Notes: generated by a model from the letters alone, not told the origin. DNA of 64,000 bases from Pseudomonadota bacterium (GCA_021782815.1 JAJXUO010000002.1:1-64000); one strand, 5' to 3'. Positions 30,230-39,965 are shown, counted from the stretch's first letter. Numbers and translations: made by a program.

Positions 30230-30835
30230 TTAAAGCCAGGGCTGGCTCTGCTTGCGCGCCGCCTCGAAGCTTTCGATCCGCTCCTGCTTTTGCAAGGTCA
30301 GGCCGATATCGTCGAGACCGTTCAGCAGGCAGTATTTGCGGAAAGGATCGATCTCGAAGGCGATGCGCCCGCCGTCGGGACCGGTGATCTCCTGCTTTTC
30401 CAGGTCGATGGTCACGGTGGCGTTGGCGCCGCGCAGGGCGTCCTCCATCAGCTTGTCCACATCGGCCTGCGGCAGCTTGATGGGCAGGATGCCGTTCTTG
30501 AAGCAGTTGTTGTAGAAGATGTCGGCGAAGCTGGGGGCGATGACGCAGCGGATGCCGAAATCCAGCAGCGCCCAGGGGGCGTGCTCGCGCGAGCTGCCGC
30601 AGCCGAAATTGGCCCCGGCCACCAGGATGGAGGCCTTGCGGTAGGCCGGCTTGTTCAGCACGAACTCCGCCACTTCCGAACCGTCCTTGGTGTAACGCAT
30701 CTCGTCGAACAGGTTCTTGCCGAGCCCGGTGCGCTTGATGGTCTTCAGGAACAGCTTGGGGATGATCATGTCGGTATCGACATTGAGGATCGGCAGCGGC
30801 GCGGCCACGCCGGTGAGCTTGGTGAACTTATCCAT
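30230..30835 (-). CDS. leuD: 3-isopropylmalate dehydratase small subunit
   Basis: Swivel domain subunit of isopropylmalate isomerase, 201 residues as usual. It starts [20 protein letters not shown] ([10 protein letters not shown], substrate region) and has [20 protein letters not shown]. It pairs with LeuC to convert 2- to 3-isopropylmalate. leuD lies 12 bases after leuC, so the two are likely made together. Confidence 0.97.
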   Translation of the reverse strand: MDKFTKLTGVAAPLPILNVDTDMIIPKLFLKTIKRTGLGKNLFDEMRYTKDGSEVAEFVLNKPAYRKASILVAGANFGCGSSREHAPWALLDFGIRCVIAPSFADIFYNNCFKNGILPIKLPQADVDKLMEDALRGANATVTIDLEKQEITGPDGGRIAFEIDPFRKYCLLNGLDDIGLTLQKQERIESFEAARKQSQPWL

Positions 30836-30847
30836 GTCGGCGTCTCC

Positions 30848-32251
30848 TTACAGCGTGCGCCAGTCGGTGAGCCGGCCGGTGACGGCGGCGGCGGCGGCCA
30901 TCGCCGGGCTGACCAGATGGGTACGCCCGCCGCGGCCCTGGCGGCCCTCGAAGTTGCGGTTCGAGGTGGAGGCCGAGCGTTCGCCCTCCTTCAGCTGGTC
31001 GCCGTTCATGGCCAGGCACATGGAGCAGCCCGGTTCGCGCCATTCGGCCCCGGCCTCCAGGAACACCTTGTCCAGCCCTTCGGCCTCGGCCTGCTCCTTG
31101 ACCAGACCCGAGCCGGGCACCGCCAGGAAGCGCACGCCGGGCGCCACCTTGCGGCCCTTGATCACGGCGGCGGCCTCGCGGAAGTCCTCGATGCGGCCGT
31201 TGGTGCAGGAGCCCAGGAACACGGTGTCCACCTTGATCTCGCAGAGGGGCTGGTCGGCGATCAGGCCCATATAGGCCAGGGCGCGTTCCACGGCGGCGCG
31301 CTTGGCCGGGTCGGCCACCTGGGCCGGATTAGGCACCCGGGCCGAGATCGGCAGCACGTCCTCGGGGCTGGTGCCCCAGGTGACCATGGGCTCCAGGCTG
31401 GCGGCGTCGATGATCACCTCGGCGTCGTAGACCGCGCCCTCATCGGTCTTCAAGGTCTTCCAGGTGCTGACGGCGGCCTCGAAGGCGGCGGCCTTGGGAG
31501 CGCGCGGCTTGCCCTTGATATACTCGAAGGTGACCTCGTCGGGGGCGATCAGACCGGCGCGGGCCCCGGCCTCGATGGTCATGTTGCAGACGGTCATGCG
31601 GCCTTCCATCGACAGCCCGCGCACGGCTTCGCCGGCATATTCGATGACATAGCCGGTGCCGCCGGCGGTGCCGAGGCGGCCGATGATGGCCAGCACCAGA
31701 TCCTTGGCGCCGACGCCGGAGGGCAGGCGGCCGTCCACCCGCACCAGCATGGTCTTGGCCGGCTTCTGCACCAGGGTCTGCGTGGCCAGCACATGCTCCA
31801 CTTCCGAGGTGCCGATGCCGAAGGCCAGGGCCCCGAAGGCGCCATGGGTGGAGGTATGGGAATCGCCGCAAACGATGGTGGCGCCGGGCAGGGTGAAGCC
31901 CTGTTCCGGACCGACGATATGCACCACGCCCTGGCGGATGTCGTCCATGGCCAGATATTCCACGCCGAAATCGCGGGCGTTGGCTTCCAGAGCCTCCACC
32001 TGGATGCGCGATTCCTCGTTCTCGATCCCCTTGGACCGGTCGGTGGTGGGCACGTTATGGTCGGCCACGGCCAGGGTGGCCTCGGGATGGCGCACGGTGC
32101 GGCCGGCGGTGCGCAGGCCTTCGAAAGCCTGCGGGCTGGTCACTTCATGGACCATGTGGCGGTCGATATAGATCAGGCAGGTGCCGTCGTTCTGGACGTC
32201 CACGAGGTGGCTGTCCCAGATCTTCTCGAACAGGGTGCGGGGTTTGGCCAT
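30848..32251 (-). CDS. leuC: 3-isopropylmalate dehydratase large subunit
   Basis: The aconitase-like [4Fe-4S] subunit, 467 residues. It starts [17 protein letters not shown] and carries the cluster cysteines in [13 protein letters not shown] and GCSMCLAMN. Further family motifs are [32 protein letters not shown]-type segments (read here in shorter parts) around residues 135-165. It is the first gene of leuCDB. A terminator for rplS lies upstream (32351-32385), so leuC should have its own promoter in the 168-base spacer. Confidence 0.97.
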   Translation of the reverse strand: MAKPRTLFEKIWDSHLVDVQNDGTCLIYIDRHMVHEVTSPQAFEGLRTAGRTVRHPEATLAVADHNVPTTDRSKGIENEESRIQVEALEANARDFGVEYLAMDDIRQGVVHIVGPEQGFTLPGATIVCGDSHTSTHGAFGALAFGIGTSEVEHVLATQTLVQKPAKTMLVRVDGRLPSGVGAKDLVLAIIGRLGTAGGTGYVIEYAGEAVRGLSMEGRMTVCNMTIEAGARAGLIAPDEVTFEYIKGKPRAPKAAAFEAAVSTWKTLKTDEGAVYDAEVIIDAASLEPMVTWGTSPEDVLPISARVPNPAQVADPAKRAAVERALAYMGLIADQPLCEIKVDTVFLGSCTNGRIEDFREAAAVIKGRKVAPGVRFLAVPGSGLVKEQAEAEGLDKVFLEAGAEWREPGCSMCLAMNGDQLKEGERSASTSNRNFEGRQGRGGRTHLVSPAMAAAAAVTGRLTDWRTL

Positions 32252-32350
32252 GGCGTTCTACGCTGCTCCACGCTTTTGCAACAAAGCGAAGGGCAGGAGC
32301 CGGGAACCGGCCCCGTCCCGCCCCACGCCGGAAAACTACGGCGACCCTTC

Positions 32351-32385
32351 GGGGGCGCGGCTCCCATGGTTAAGGAGCCGCCCCC
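32351..32385 (-). terminator. Terminator after rplS
   Basis: A GC-rich stem (GGGGGCGCGGCTCC / GGAGCCGCCCCC, with a bulge) in the 168-base spacer between rplS and leuC. It marks the end of the ffh-rpsP-rimM-trmD-rplS cluster. Confidence 0.65.
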
Positions 32386-32419
32386 GTCAGGCTTTGAAAG
32401 AAACCAGCCGGGCCGGAAA

Positions 32420-32851
32420 TCAGCCCTGCTTGCTCTTCTTTTCAGCCGCGGCGGCTTCGCGCTCGGCGGCGGCCAGCTTGGCCGAGTAGCCGGTGGTCTG
32501 CTCGGCGATACGGGCCGACTTGCCGCGACGGTCGCGCAGGTAATAGAGCTTGGCGCGACGCACGTCGCCGCGACGGATCACCTCGATCTCGGCCACGTTG
32601 GGGGAATAGAGCGGGAAAATACGCTCCACGCCTTCGCCGTAGGAGATCTTGCGCACGGTGAACGAGCTGTTCAGGCCGTCGTTCTTGCGGGCGATCACCA
32701 CGCCTTCATAGGCCTGGAGACGTTCGCGGGTGCCTTCGATGACCTTGACGCTGACCTTGACGGTGTCGCCCGGGGAGAATTCGGGGATCGTCTTGGCGGA
32801 CGTCAGCTTCTCGATCTGCTCGTTTTCGAGCGTCTGAATGATGTTGACCAT
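32420..32851 (-). CDS. rplS: 50S ribosomal protein L19
   Basis: A 143-residue L19 starting [20 protein letters not shown]. It has the core [35 protein letters not shown]-type segment and [33 protein letters not shown] (read in parts), followed by an Ala/Glu/Lys-rich tail of about 25 residues typical of alphaproteobacteria. L19 sits at the 30S-50S interface. The frame extends 6 codons upstream, but MVNI is the family start. Its start lies 5 bases after the trmD stop overlap region, so it is part of the rpsP-rimM-trmD-rplS operon. Confidence 0.96.
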   Translation of the reverse strand: MVNIIQTLENEQIEKLTSAKTIPEFSPGDTVKVSVKVIEGTRERLQAYEGVVIARKNDGLNSSFTVRKISYGEGVERIFPLYSPNVAEIEVIRRGDVRRAKLYYLRDRRGKSARIAEQTTGYSAKLAAAEREAAAAEKKSKQG

Positions 32852-32855
32852 TGGC

Positions 32856-33587
32856 TCAACCCTTCTCATTTAGCCTTTTCTGGCCGCGGCGGTACCGGTC
32901 CCACAGATCGGGCCGCCGTTGCCTGGTTACCTCTTCCGCCTGACGTTGCCGCCAGGCGCGAATGTTCTCGTGGTGGCCGGACAGCAGAACCTCCGGCACC
33001 GACCGGCCGTTCCATTGCTGGGGCCGGGTGTAGTGGGGATACTCCAGGAGCCCCCACTCGAAACTTTCCTCCGTCAGCGACTCCTGGTTCCCGGTCACCC
33101 CGGGCAGCAGCCGCACGACGGCATCCATCAGCATCAGGGCCGCGGGCTCGCCGCCCGACAGCACGAAATCGCCCAGGCTGATCTCCTCGGCGCCGTGAGC
33201 GTCCAGCACCCGCTGGTCCACGCCCTCGAACCGTCCGCACAGGATGGTGACACCCGGTTCGGCGGCCAAACTCCTGACGCGCTCCTGGTCCAGAAGACGT
33301 CCGCGCGGCGTCAGGTAGATCAACGGCCCGACACGGTGCGCGGCCTTGATGGCCGTATCCACCACATCGGGGCGCATCACCATGCCCGCCCCGCCGCCGA
33401 AGGGCGTATCGTCCACCGTGCGGTGCCGATCCTGGGCGAAATCCCGGATATTCACCGCATCAATGGCCCATTTGCCCTCGGCCAGGGCCCGCCCGGCCAG
33501 GGAATGCCCCAGCGGACCCGGAAACATCTCGGGGAACAAGGTCAGGATCGTCGCCGTCCAACAGGAGCGGAGTTCGCCTTCCATCAT
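32856..33587 (-). CDS. trmD: tRNA (guanine(37)-N1)-methyltransferase
   Basis: TrmD methylates G37 next to the anticodon using S-adenosylmethionine and prevents frameshifting. The 243-residue protein has the SPOUT trefoil-knot region with [16 protein letters not shown] and [20 protein letters not shown], plus the N-terminal [20 protein letters not shown]. It overlaps rimM (ATGA at 33587-33584; ATG 33584 is an alternative start) and ends 4 bases before the rplS start, typical of the conserved operon. Confidence 0.96.
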   Translation of the reverse strand: MMEGELRSCWTATILTLFPEMFPGPLGHSLAGRALAEGKWAIDAVNIRDFAQDRHRTVDDTPFGGGAGMVMRPDVVDTAIKAAHRVGPLIYLTPRGRLLDQERVRSLAAEPGVTILCGRFEGVDQRVLDAHGAEEISLGDFVLSGGEPAALMLMDAVVRLLPGVTGNQESLTEESFEWGLLEYPHYTRPQQWNGRSVPEVLLSGHHENIRAWRQRQAEEVTRQRRPDLWDRYRRGQKRLNEKG

Positions 33588-34123
33588 TCCCCCCGGACCG
33601 GCGGCACCGCGGCGCCGCCCTCGTCCTCACCGTCAACCTCGGCGGGCGGATCGATCACCAGACGGCCGCCGGCGATATCCACCACCGGCACCACGGCGCG
33701 GGTGAAAGGCAGCATCACCGCCCCCTCGGGCCCGCAGATCTCGATGATGTCGCCACCGCCGAAATCGAACACGCCCTTGACCCGCCCCATCGGGCTGCCA
33801 TCGGTCCTCTCCGCCGCCAGGCCCACCAGATCCGAGTAATAGAACTCGTCCTCGTCGGGCTTGGGCAGAGCGGAGCGATCCACCCACAATTTCACGCCCT
33901 TCAAAGCCTCGGCGGCATCGCGGTCGGCGACACCCGCCAGCTTCGCCAGCACCACGCCCTTGGCCTCGCCAAGCAACGTGAGCCGGAAACGGCGCCCCTG
34001 ATCGTCTTCCACCGGGCCGTAGGCCGCCAGATCGGCGGGCTGGGCGGTGAAGCTTTTGATCCGGATCGCGCCGCGCACCCCGTGCGCGCCCACGATGACG
34101 CCGACGCACAAGAGGTTGGACAT
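33584..34123 (-). CDS. rimM: Ribosome maturation factor RimM
   Basis: A 179-residue protein with the RimM N-terminal beta-barrel (residues 1-85, [20 protein letters not shown]) and PRC-barrel C-terminal part (about 95-165, [14 protein letters not shown]...[13 protein letters not shown]). It assists 16S rRNA 3'-domain processing with S19. The C-terminal 20 residues are acidic. It starts 3 bases after the rpsP stop and overlaps trmD by 4 bases. Confidence 0.95.
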   Translation of the reverse strand: MSNLLCVGVIVGAHGVRGAIRIKSFTAQPADLAAYGPVEDDQGRRFRLTLLGEAKGVVLAKLAGVADRDAAEALKGVKLWVDRSALPKPDEDEFYYSDLVGLAAERTDGSPMGRVKGVFDFGGGDIIEICGPEGAVMLPFTRAVVPVVDIAGGRLVIDPPAEVDGEDEGGAAVPPVRGE

Positions 34124-34126
34124 GAC

Positions 34127-34507
34127 TTACTCGCCCGCAGCGGCCTCGGCGGCAGCAGCGGCGGCGGCCTCGGCGGCCTTGGCGGCCTCCTTCAGGCGTT
34201 CCTGGGCCTTGGCCTTCGGCACCGGCTGCTTGGTCTGCTCGGCCTGCGGACGGGCGGCGAGATAGCCGGCCTGGGTGAAGAACTTCACCACGCGATCGGT
34301 GGGCTGGGCGCCGACCGACAGCCAATGCTTGATGCGCTCTTCCCGCATGATCAGGCGCTCGGCGTGATCGTGGGGCAGCATGGGGTTATAGGTGCCCAGC
34401 TTCTCCAGGAACTTGCCGTCGCGCGGGCTGCGCGAATCGGCCAGAACGATCTTGTAGAAGGGGCGCTTCTTGGAACCGCCACGGGACAGACGAATCTTCA
34501 GCGACAT
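34127..34507 (-). CDS. rpsP: 30S ribosomal protein S16
   Basis: A 126-residue S16 starting [20 protein letters not shown], with [15 protein letters not shown] and [15 protein letters not shown]. The ribosomal core ends near residue 85; a further 40 residues are Ala/Glu/Lys-rich ([19 protein letters not shown]), a low-complexity extension seen in alphaproteobacterial S16. The upstream in-frame extension to 34570 is rejected because the family begins at MSLKIRL. It follows ffh by 89 bases. Confidence 0.96.
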   Translation of the reverse strand: MSLKIRLSRGGSKKRPFYKIVLADSRSPRDGKFLEKLGTYNPMLPHDHAERLIMREERIKHWLSVGAQPTDRVVKFFTQAGYLAARPQAEQTKQPVPKAKAQERLKEAAKAAEAAAAAAAEAAAGE

Positions 34508-34596
34508 GTACTTCCTCGTCGTTGACTGTTTAATCGAACCCGGCCCAGGGGGCCGGACTGCTCCTTGCACGGGGGATCGGACCGCTTTTAAGGCCC

Positions 34597-36012
34597 CTAT
34601 CCCCCCAACTTTCCGCCGGGGCCGAAGCCGCCGGGGCCAAAACCACCAAAGCCGCCCGGGCCGCCGCCGCCGCCCAGCAGGCTGCCCAGCCCGGCGCGCA
34701 TCAGGCCCTTCTTGCCCATCTTGCTGATCTTCTTCATGACGTCGGCCATCTGCTGGTAGCTTTTCAGCAGCTTGTTGACGTCCTGCACCGAAACCCCGGC
34801 CCCCTCGGCGATGCGCCGCTTGCGGCTGGCCTTGATGAGATCGGGGTTCTTCCGCTCGGCCTTGGTCATCGACAGGATGATGGCTTCCTGCCGGTTGATC
34901 AGGCGCGGGTCGATATTGGCGTTCTCGATCTGCGACTTCATCTTGCCCATGCCGGGCAGCATGCCCAGCATGCCCTTCAAGTCGCCCATCTTCTTCATCT
35001 GGCGGAACTGCGCGGCCATGTCGTCCAGATCGAACTTGCCCTTGGCCATGCGGGCGGCCAGCTTCTCGGCCTCGTCGTGCTCGAAGCTTTCCATGGCCTT
35101 CTCGACCAGCGACACCACGTCGCCCATGTCGAGAATACGGCCCGCCACGCGGTCGGGATGGAAGACCTCGAGGGCATCGAGCTTTTCGCCGGCGCCCAGG
35201 AACTTGATGGGCCGCCCGGTGACGGCGCGCATGGACAGCGCGGCGCCGCCGCGGGCGTCGCCGTCGACGCGGGTCAGCACCATGCCGGTGACGCCCACCT
35301 TCTCGTTGAACTCGCGCGCCACGTTGACGGCGTCCTGGCCGGTCATGGCGTCCACCACCAGCAGGGTTTCCACCGGCTTGACGGCGTCGCGCACCGCGGC
35401 CACCTCGGCCATCAGCTGTTCATCGATATGCAGGCGGCCGGCGGTATCGAGGATCACCACGTCGTAGCCTTCGCGGCGCCCCACGTCCATGGCGCGGCGG
35501 GCGATGGCCACCGGCAGTTCGCCGACGACGATGGGCAGGCTGCCCACCTCGGCCTGGCCGGCCAGAATTTCCAACTGCTGCTGCGCCGCCGGACGATAGA
35601 CGTCGAGGGAGGCCAGCAGAACCTTCTTACGCTCCTTGCCGCGCAGGCGCAGGGCCAGCTTGCCCGAGGTGGTGGTCTTGCCCGAACCCTGCAGACCGAC
35701 CATCAGCACCGGCACCGGCGGCACGCCCACCAGATTGATGTCCTCGGCCGTGCCCAGGGTTTCCACCAGGGTGTCGTGAACGATCTTCACCACCATCTGG
35801 CCGGGGGTGATGCTGCGCACCACATCCTGGCCGACGGCCCGTTCCTTGACCTTGGCGATGAAGTCCTTGACCACCGGCAGAGCAACGTCGGCCTCCAACA
35901 GGGCCACGCGCACCTCGCGCAGCGCCTCCGAGACGTCGGCTTCGGTCAACGCGCCGCGCTTTTTCAGCCGCTCGAAGACATCGCCTAACTTGTTGCTCAA
36001 ACTCTCGAACAT
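34597..36012 (-). CDS. ffh: Signal recognition particle protein Ffh
   Basis: The SRP54 GTPase binds signal sequences of nascent membrane proteins together with 4.5S RNA and docks with FtsY. In 471 residues: N domain (1-85), G domain with GLQGSGKTT (106-114), [25 protein letters not shown] and [14 protein letters not shown], then the Met-rich M domain from about 325 ([20 protein letters not shown]). It ends in an unusual Gly/Phe/Pro-rich tail ([20 protein letters not shown]). FtsY is 4 kb away in the same window. It is the first gene of the ffh-rpsP-rimM-trmD-rplS run. Confidence 0.97.
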   Translation of the reverse strand: MFESLSNKLGDVFERLKKRGALTEADVSEALREVRVALLEADVALPVVKDFIAKVKERAVGQDVVRSITPGQMVVKIVHDTLVETLGTAEDINLVGVPPVPVLMVGLQGSGKTTTSGKLALRLRGKERKKVLLASLDVYRPAAQQQLEILAGQAEVGSLPIVVGELPVAIARRAMDVGRREGYDVVILDTAGRLHIDEQLMAEVAAVRDAVKPVETLLVVDAMTGQDAVNVAREFNEKVGVTGMVLTRVDGDARGGAALSMRAVTGRPIKFLGAGEKLDALEVFHPDRVAGRILDMGDVVSLVEKAMESFEHDEAEKLAARMAKGKFDLDDMAAQFRQMKKMGDLKGMLGMLPGMGKMKSQIENANIDPRLINRQEAIILSMTKAERKNPDLIKASRKRRIAEGAGVSVQDVNKLLKSYQQMADVMKKISKMGKKGLMRAGLGSLLGGGGGPGGFGGFGPGGFGPGGKLGG

Positions 36013-36240
36013 AAGACCTCGTGACCCAAATGACAGTGCAGGCCGGTGCGCGAACCTTCGCGGACCAGCCGGCCTCCTCGGAGGCGGAGCTTTCCCAGGT
36101 GACTGAGAGGATGGGGTTGTACGCCGCCGACCGGCCCTGAGTCAACGTTTTGTTGTTTCGGCTTATCCAGGATCAAAGCCCGGGCGCGGCGGCGGTGCCT
36201 AGATTGGCGCATAGATATAAGAGACCGATCCCCCAAGACA

Positions 36241-36675
36241 ATGACGGGCCCCATGACCACCGATATCGCCGACCTTCTCGATTTTCTCAACCTGATGCTG
36301 GAATGCGAGCGGGCCGGAGCCAAGGCTCTGCGCTTTTTCGAACAGCAGGCGGCGCCGCCGGCCCTGGCCCGCGCCCTGCCCGCCCTGGCCCGCGACGAGG
36401 CCCGCTACTGCGTGCTGCTGTCGCGCGAAATCACCCGCCTGGGCGGCACCCCCACCAGCCGCACCGGCGACTTCTTCGCCGCCATCACCGCCCTGCCCGA
36501 CTGGCCGGCCCGCCTCGACCTGCTGGTGCGCGGTCAGGCCTGGGTGGCCCGCCGTCTGGCCGAGCGATTGGACCGCGTCACCGACCCCGACCTCAAGGCC
36601 GCCTTGAGCGAGATGCACGCCACCCACCTCGTCAATGTGGACGAGGCCCGCCGTCTGGCCCTGGCCATCACTTGA
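36241..36675 (+). CDS. Small ferritin-like protein (DUF6306-like)
   Basis: A 144-residue, almost entirely helical protein. Helix 1 has FLNLMLECERAGAKALRFF and helix 2 LPALARDEARYCVLLSREI; the Glu residues in ECERAG and DEARYC sit where ferritin-like four-helix bundles place metal ligands. A later helix has AALSEMHATHLVNVDEARR with Glu and His. It resembles the DUF6306 ferritin-like group; function is not known. ATG 36253 (MTTDIADLL) is an alternative start; neither has a strong RBS. Its stop overlaps a possible -35 (TTGACA, 36672-36677) of the Rrf2 gene downstream, so the two are close and perhaps linked. The 228-base spacer 36013-36240 carries the divergent ffh promoter. Confidence 0.65.
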   Translation: MTGPMTTDIADLLDFLNLMLECERAGAKALRFFEQQAAPPALARALPALARDEARYCVLLSREITRLGGTPTSRTGDFFAAITALPDWPARLDLLVRGQAWVARRLAERLDRVTDPDLKAALSEMHATHLVNVDEARRLALAIT

Positions 36676-36687
36676 CAGCGGATTAAT

Positions 36688-36708
36688 ATGTAACCAGTAT
36701 GATTACAT
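36688..36708 (+). promoter_or_regulatory. Operator-like dyad in front of the Rrf2 gene
   Basis: TGTAACCAGTATGATTACA at 36689-36707 is an inverted repeat TGTAA-N9-TTACA (with A/T extending it one base each side). A TATGAT (36698-36703) inside it resembles a -10 box, so a bound repressor would block transcription. A related dyad lies before the flavodoxin gene at 37176. Confidence 0.6.
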
Positions 36709-36727
36709 TGTTGCCCCGGGGAGTCCC

Positions 36728-37159
36728 ATGGCCAGGAATTGCCGCTTCGCCGTTGCCGTCCATGTCTGCGCGGTGCTGACGCTGCGGCGGGAGGATCCGC
36801 CCGCCACCAGCGACTGGATCGCCAAAAGCGTCAACACCAATCCGGTGGTGGTGCGGCGGTTGCTGTCGGCTCTGGGCAAGGCCGGGCTGGTGCAAAGCCA
36901 GCGCGGCATCAGCGGCGGCTCGACGCTGGCCCGCGATCCCGCCGCCATCACCCTGCTGGAGATTTCCCGGGCGGTGGACGCGGACGAAGGCCCGCCGCTG
37001 CCGCAGCAGGAACCCAACCCGGCCTGCCCGGTGGGCGCCAATATCCGCCCCATCCTCACCGATATTCTCGGCCGGGCCGAGGCGGCGCGGGAGCGGGAAC
37101 TGCACGGGATCACCCTGGCCGATATCGCCGCCGCCATCCGGGCCCGGCAGGACCTTTAA
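36728..37159 (+). CDS. Rrf2-family transcriptional regulator
   Basis: A 143-residue winged-helix regulator from ATG 36728 (MARNCRFAVAVHVCAVLTLR). The helix-turn-helix lies at about residues 26-52 (TSDWIAKSVNTNPVVVRRLL), followed by the wing GLVQSQRGISGGSTLARDP, which is the Rrf2 signature. It lacks the three-cysteine Fe-S cluster of IscR/NsrR (only C5, C14 and C100), so it resembles the YwnA-type thiol or ligand-sensing branch. It sits 60 bases before a flavodoxin-type gene, and both promoters carry TGTAA/TTACA dyads, suggesting autoregulation plus control of the enzyme. GGGGAG is its RBS. Confidence 0.85.
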   Translation: MARNCRFAVAVHVCAVLTLRREDPPATSDWIAKSVNTNPVVVRRLLSALGKAGLVQSQRGISGGSTLARDPAAITLLEISRAVDADEGPPLPQQEPNPACPVGANIRPILTDILGRAEAARERELHGITLADIAAAIRARQDL

Positions 37160-37175
37160 ACCCTTTCGCCCAAAA

Positions 37176-37200
37176 TGTAATTGTTACACTTACCGTTACA
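37176..37200 (+). promoter_or_regulatory. Operator-like dyad in front of the flavodoxin-type gene
   Basis: TGTAATTGTTACA (37176-37188) is a perfect TGTAA-TTG-TTACA dyad, and a third TTACA follows at 37196-37200, giving TGTAA...TTACA spacings of 13 and 25 bp. The half-sites equal those before the Rrf2 gene (36689-36707). It lies about 20 bases before the RBS. Confidence 0.6.
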
Positions 37201-37219
37201 ACACAGCAAGGAGAGCATC

Positions 37220-37786
37220 ATGGTTGAGATCGCCGTCGTCTATCATTCCGGGTACGGCCATACCGCCCGCCAGGCCGCCGCCGTGGCCCAGGGGGTGGAC
37301 AGCGTCTCCGGCGCCAAGGCCGTGCTGGTGCCGGTCGAGCAGATCGAACAGCATTGGCCGACCCTGGAGCAGGCCCAGGGCATCATCTTCGGATCGCCCA
37401 CCTATATGGGCGGAGTCTCCGCCCCCTTTAAAACCTTCATGGATGCCAGCTCCAAGGCCTGGTACGCCCGCGCCTGGAAGGACAAGATCGCCGCCGGCTT
37501 CACCAATTCCGCCAGCCAGTCGGGCGACAAGCTGAACACCCTGATCCAGCTGGCGGTGTTCGCCGCCCAGCACGGCATGATCTGGACCGGCCTCGACATC
37601 CTGCCCGGCAACAACAATTCCAAGGGCAGCGTCGAGGATCTGAACCGCCTGGGCAGCTTCCTCGGCGCCATGGCCCAGAGCAACGCCGACGAGCCGGCCG
37701 AGCTGGCGCCGCCCGCCGCCGATCTCAAGACCGCCGAGGTGCTGGGCGCCCGCGTTGCCGCCACCACCCTGCGCTTCCATAAATAA
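37220..37786 (+). CDS. Flavodoxin-like / NAD(P)H:quinone oxidoreductase (WrbA-type) protein
   Basis: A 188-residue flavoprotein starting MVEIAVVYHSGYGHTARQAA, where HSGYGHT is the FMN phosphate loop. Further FMN-binding parts are FGSPTYMGGVSAPFKTFMDA and AAGFTNSASQSGDKLNTLIQ. It probably reduces quinones or other acceptors with two electrons in the cytosol, as WrbA and YwqN-type proteins do. The partner Rrf2 gene directly upstream and the shared operator indicate induction by a quinone-like or oxidative signal (inference). AAGGAGAG precedes ATG 37220. A strong hairpin follows the gene. Confidence 0.85.
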   Translation: MVEIAVVYHSGYGHTARQAAAVAQGVDSVSGAKAVLVPVEQIEQHWPTLEQAQGIIFGSPTYMGGVSAPFKTFMDASSKAWYARAWKDKIAAGFTNSASQSGDKLNTLIQLAVFAAQHGMIWTGLDILPGNNNSKGSVEDLNRLGSFLGAMAQSNADEPAELAPPAADLKTAEVLGARVAATTLRFHK

Positions 37787-37795
37787 AGGTGCGGA

Positions 37796-37832
37796 CGGCA
37801 AGCGGATCCCGCGTACCGGGATCCGCTTGCCG
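37796..37832 (+). terminator. Terminator after the flavodoxin-type gene
   Basis: A perfect 16-bp stem CGGCAAGCGGATCCCG / CGGGATCCGCTTGCCG with a 5-base loop, 9 bases after the stop and 37 bases before dapF. No U-tract. Confidence 0.7.
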
Positions 37833-37869
37833 CTGGACTTTCGCCAGGCGCCCACCATATAACCCGGCT

Positions 37870-38718
37870 ATGCAGACCCTGATGCCGCAAGGCCGACCTT
37901 TCCTGAAAATGCACGGGCTGGGCAACGATTTCGTCGTGCTCGACGCCCGCACCCGGCCGCTCGCCTTGAGCCCCGACGCCGTGCGCCGCATCGGCGACCG
38001 TCATCGCGGCGTCGGCTTCGATCAGTTGGTGCTCTTGCAGCCGCCGCGCCAGCACAGCGCCGACGTCTTCATGGCTCTTTACAACAATGACGGCTCGGAG
38101 GCCGGCGCCTGCGGCAACGCCACCCGCTGCGTGGCCCGGCTGCTGCTGGCCGAAAGCGGGCAAGACCGCGCGGTGATCGAAACCATCTCCGGCCTGTTGC
38201 GGGCCGAGGCGGCGGGCGACGGGCTTTATAGCGTCGATATGGGCCCGGCCCGGCTGGAAGCCGCCGACATCCCCCTGGCCGCCGGCACCGACAGCCTGCG
38301 CCTGCCCCTGGAGATCGGCGGACTGGAGGCCCCCTGCGGCGTCGGCATGGGCAATCCCCACGCCGTGTTCTTCGTCCCCGACGCCGAGGCCGCCGACGTG
38401 GCCGGACTGGGTCCGCAGGTGGAGCATCATCCGCTGTTCCCGCAAAAGACCAACGTGGAGTTTGCCCAGATCCTCGGGCCCGGCCGCATCCGCATGCGGG
38501 TGTGGGAGCGCGGCACCGGCATCACCCAGGCCTGCGGCACCGGCGCCTGCGCCACCCTGGTGGCCGCCGCCCGGCGCGGCCTGACCGGCCGCAGCGCCGA
38601 GGTGATCCTCGACGGCGGCAGCCTGACCATCACCTGGCGCGACGACAATCACGTGCTGATGACCGGCCCGGCCAGCCTGGCGTTTTCCGGCACCCTCGAT
38701 CCCCTGCTGCTGTCATGA
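37870..38718 (+). CDS. dapF: Diaminopimelate epimerase
   Basis: Converts LL- to meso-diaminopimelate for lysine and peptidoglycan. The 282-residue protein from ATG 37870 (MQTLMPQGRPFLKMHGLGND) carries the two catalytic cysteines: C81 in GACGNATRC and C222 in QACGTGACATL. The upstream in-frame extension runs through the terminator hairpin and is rejected. Its stop overlaps the mtaB start (ATGA, 38715-38718), so dapF-mtaB-ftsY form a tightly coupled operon. Confidence 0.96.
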   Translation: MQTLMPQGRPFLKMHGLGNDFVVLDARTRPLALSPDAVRRIGDRHRGVGFDQLVLLQPPRQHSADVFMALYNNDGSEAGACGNATRCVARLLLAESGQDRAVIETISGLLRAEAAGDGLYSVDMGPARLEAADIPLAAGTDSLRLPLEIGGLEAPCGVGMGNPHAVFFVPDAEAADVAGLGPQVEHHPLFPQKTNVEFAQILGPGRIRMRVWERGTGITQACGTGACATLVAAARRGLTGRSAEVILDGGSLTITWRDDNHVLMTGPASLAFSGTLDPLLLS

Positions 38719-39965
38719 GCAAGGAGCCCGACGTCGTCACCTTCGGCTGCCGCCTCAACAGCTACGAATCCGAGGTGATCCGCAGCCATGCCAAGGCGGC
38801 GGGCTGGGACGACACCATCATCGTCAATACCTGCGCCGTTACCGGCGAGGCCGAACGCCAGGCCCGCCAGGCCATCCGCAAGCTGCGGCGCGAACGGCCC
38901 GAGGCCCGCATCGTCGTTACCGGCTGCGCCGCCCAGATCGACCCCGCCAAGTTCGGCGCCATGCCGGAAGTGGATCAGGTGCTGGGCAATGCCGAAAAGA
39001 TGAAGGCCGAGAGCTATTTCACCCCGGCCGACGACCGCATCCATGTGACCGACATCATGACCCTGCGGGAATCGGCCGAACATCTGATTTCCGGCTTCGA
39101 GGGCCGGGCCCGCGCCTTCGTCGAGATCCAGCAGGGCTGCGACCATCGCTGCACCTTCTGCATCATCCCCTTCGGACGCGGCCCCAACCGCAGCACCCCC
39201 ATGGGCCGTATCGTCGAACAGGTGCGCGCCCTGGCCCAGGCCGGCTACGGCGAGGTGGTGCTGACCGGGGTGGACATCACCTCCTATGGCGGCGACCTGC
39301 CCGGCCGCCCCGGCTTGGGGCAGATGGTGCGCCGCCTGCTGGCCCAGGTGCCGGAACTGCCGCGCCTGCGCCTGTCCTCCCTCGACCCCATGGGCGTCGA
39401 CGACGATCTGCTGCGGCTGATCGCCGAGGAGCCGCGCCTGATGCCGCATATCCATCTCTCGGTGCAGGCCGGCGACGACATGATCCTGAAGCGCATGAAG
39501 CGCCGCCATCTGCGCGCCGACGTGCTGGCCCTGGCCGGACGCTTGCGGGCCTTGCGCCCCGATCTGGCCCTGGGTGCCGACATCATCGCCGGCTTCCCCA
39601 CCGAAACCGGGGCCATGTTCGACAACAGCCTGCGTCTGGTGGCCGAGGCCGGCCTCAGCCATCTGCATGTCTTCCCCTATTCGCCGCGCCCCGGCACCCC
39701 GGCGGCCCGCATGCCGCAGGTGGAGAAAGCCGCCATCAAGGAGCGTGCCGCCCGCCTGCGCGCCGAAGGCGAGGCGGCCATGGCCGCCTTCCTGGCCGCG
39801 CGCTTGGGCGAAACCGCGCAGGTGCTGGTGGAAAAACCCGGTTTCGGCCATTGCCAACATTATCTTCCGGTGCGACTCTCCCAGCCCGCCGCCGAAGGCG
39901 CCATCGTTTCGGCGCGCATCATCGCGGTGACCGACGGCCAATTGCAGGGGGAGTGCCAGGAATGA
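38715..39965 (+). CDS. mtaB: tRNA t6A37 methylthiotransferase MtaB
   Basis: A radical-SAM methylthiotransferase that converts t6A37 to ms2t6A37 in tRNAs reading ANN codons. In 416 residues: an N-terminal UPF0004 domain with cluster cysteines C12 (GCRLNSYE), C40 (NTCAVT) and C71 (TGCAAQ); a radical-SAM domain with C142, C146, C149 (CDHRCTFC); and a C-terminal TRAM-like part from about residue 355. IIPFGRGPNRS follows the SAM motif as in MtaB rather than MiaB or RimO. It overlaps dapF and ftsY by ATGA on both sides. Confidence 0.93.
   Translation: MSKEPDVVTFGCRLNSYESEVIRSHAKAAGWDDTIIVNTCAVTGEAERQARQAIRKLRRERPEARIVVTGCAAQIDPAKFGAMPEVDQVLGNAEKMKAESYFTPADDRIHVTDIMTLRESAEHLISGFEGRARAFVEIQQGCDHRCTFCIIPFGRGPNRSTPMGRIVEQVRALAQAGYGEVVLTGVDITSYGGDLPGRPGLGQMVRRLLAQVPELPRLRLSSLDPMGVDDDLLRLIAEEPRLMPHIHLSVQAGDDMILKRMKRRHLRADVLALAGRLRALRPDLALGADIIAGFPTETGAMFDNSLRLVAEAGLSHLHVFPYSPRPGTPAARMPQVEKAAIKERAARLRAEGEAAMAAFLAARLGETAQVLVEKPGFGHCQHYLPVRLSQPAAEGAIVSARIIAVTDGQLQGECQE

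Noticed and set aside
28799-33181. A 1460-codon plus-strand open frame
   Set aside because: It is antisense to leuB, leuD, leuC, rplS and trmD, all with clear motifs. Such long shadows arise from strong GC3 bias. Its translation is Gly/His/Gln-rich without family motifs.
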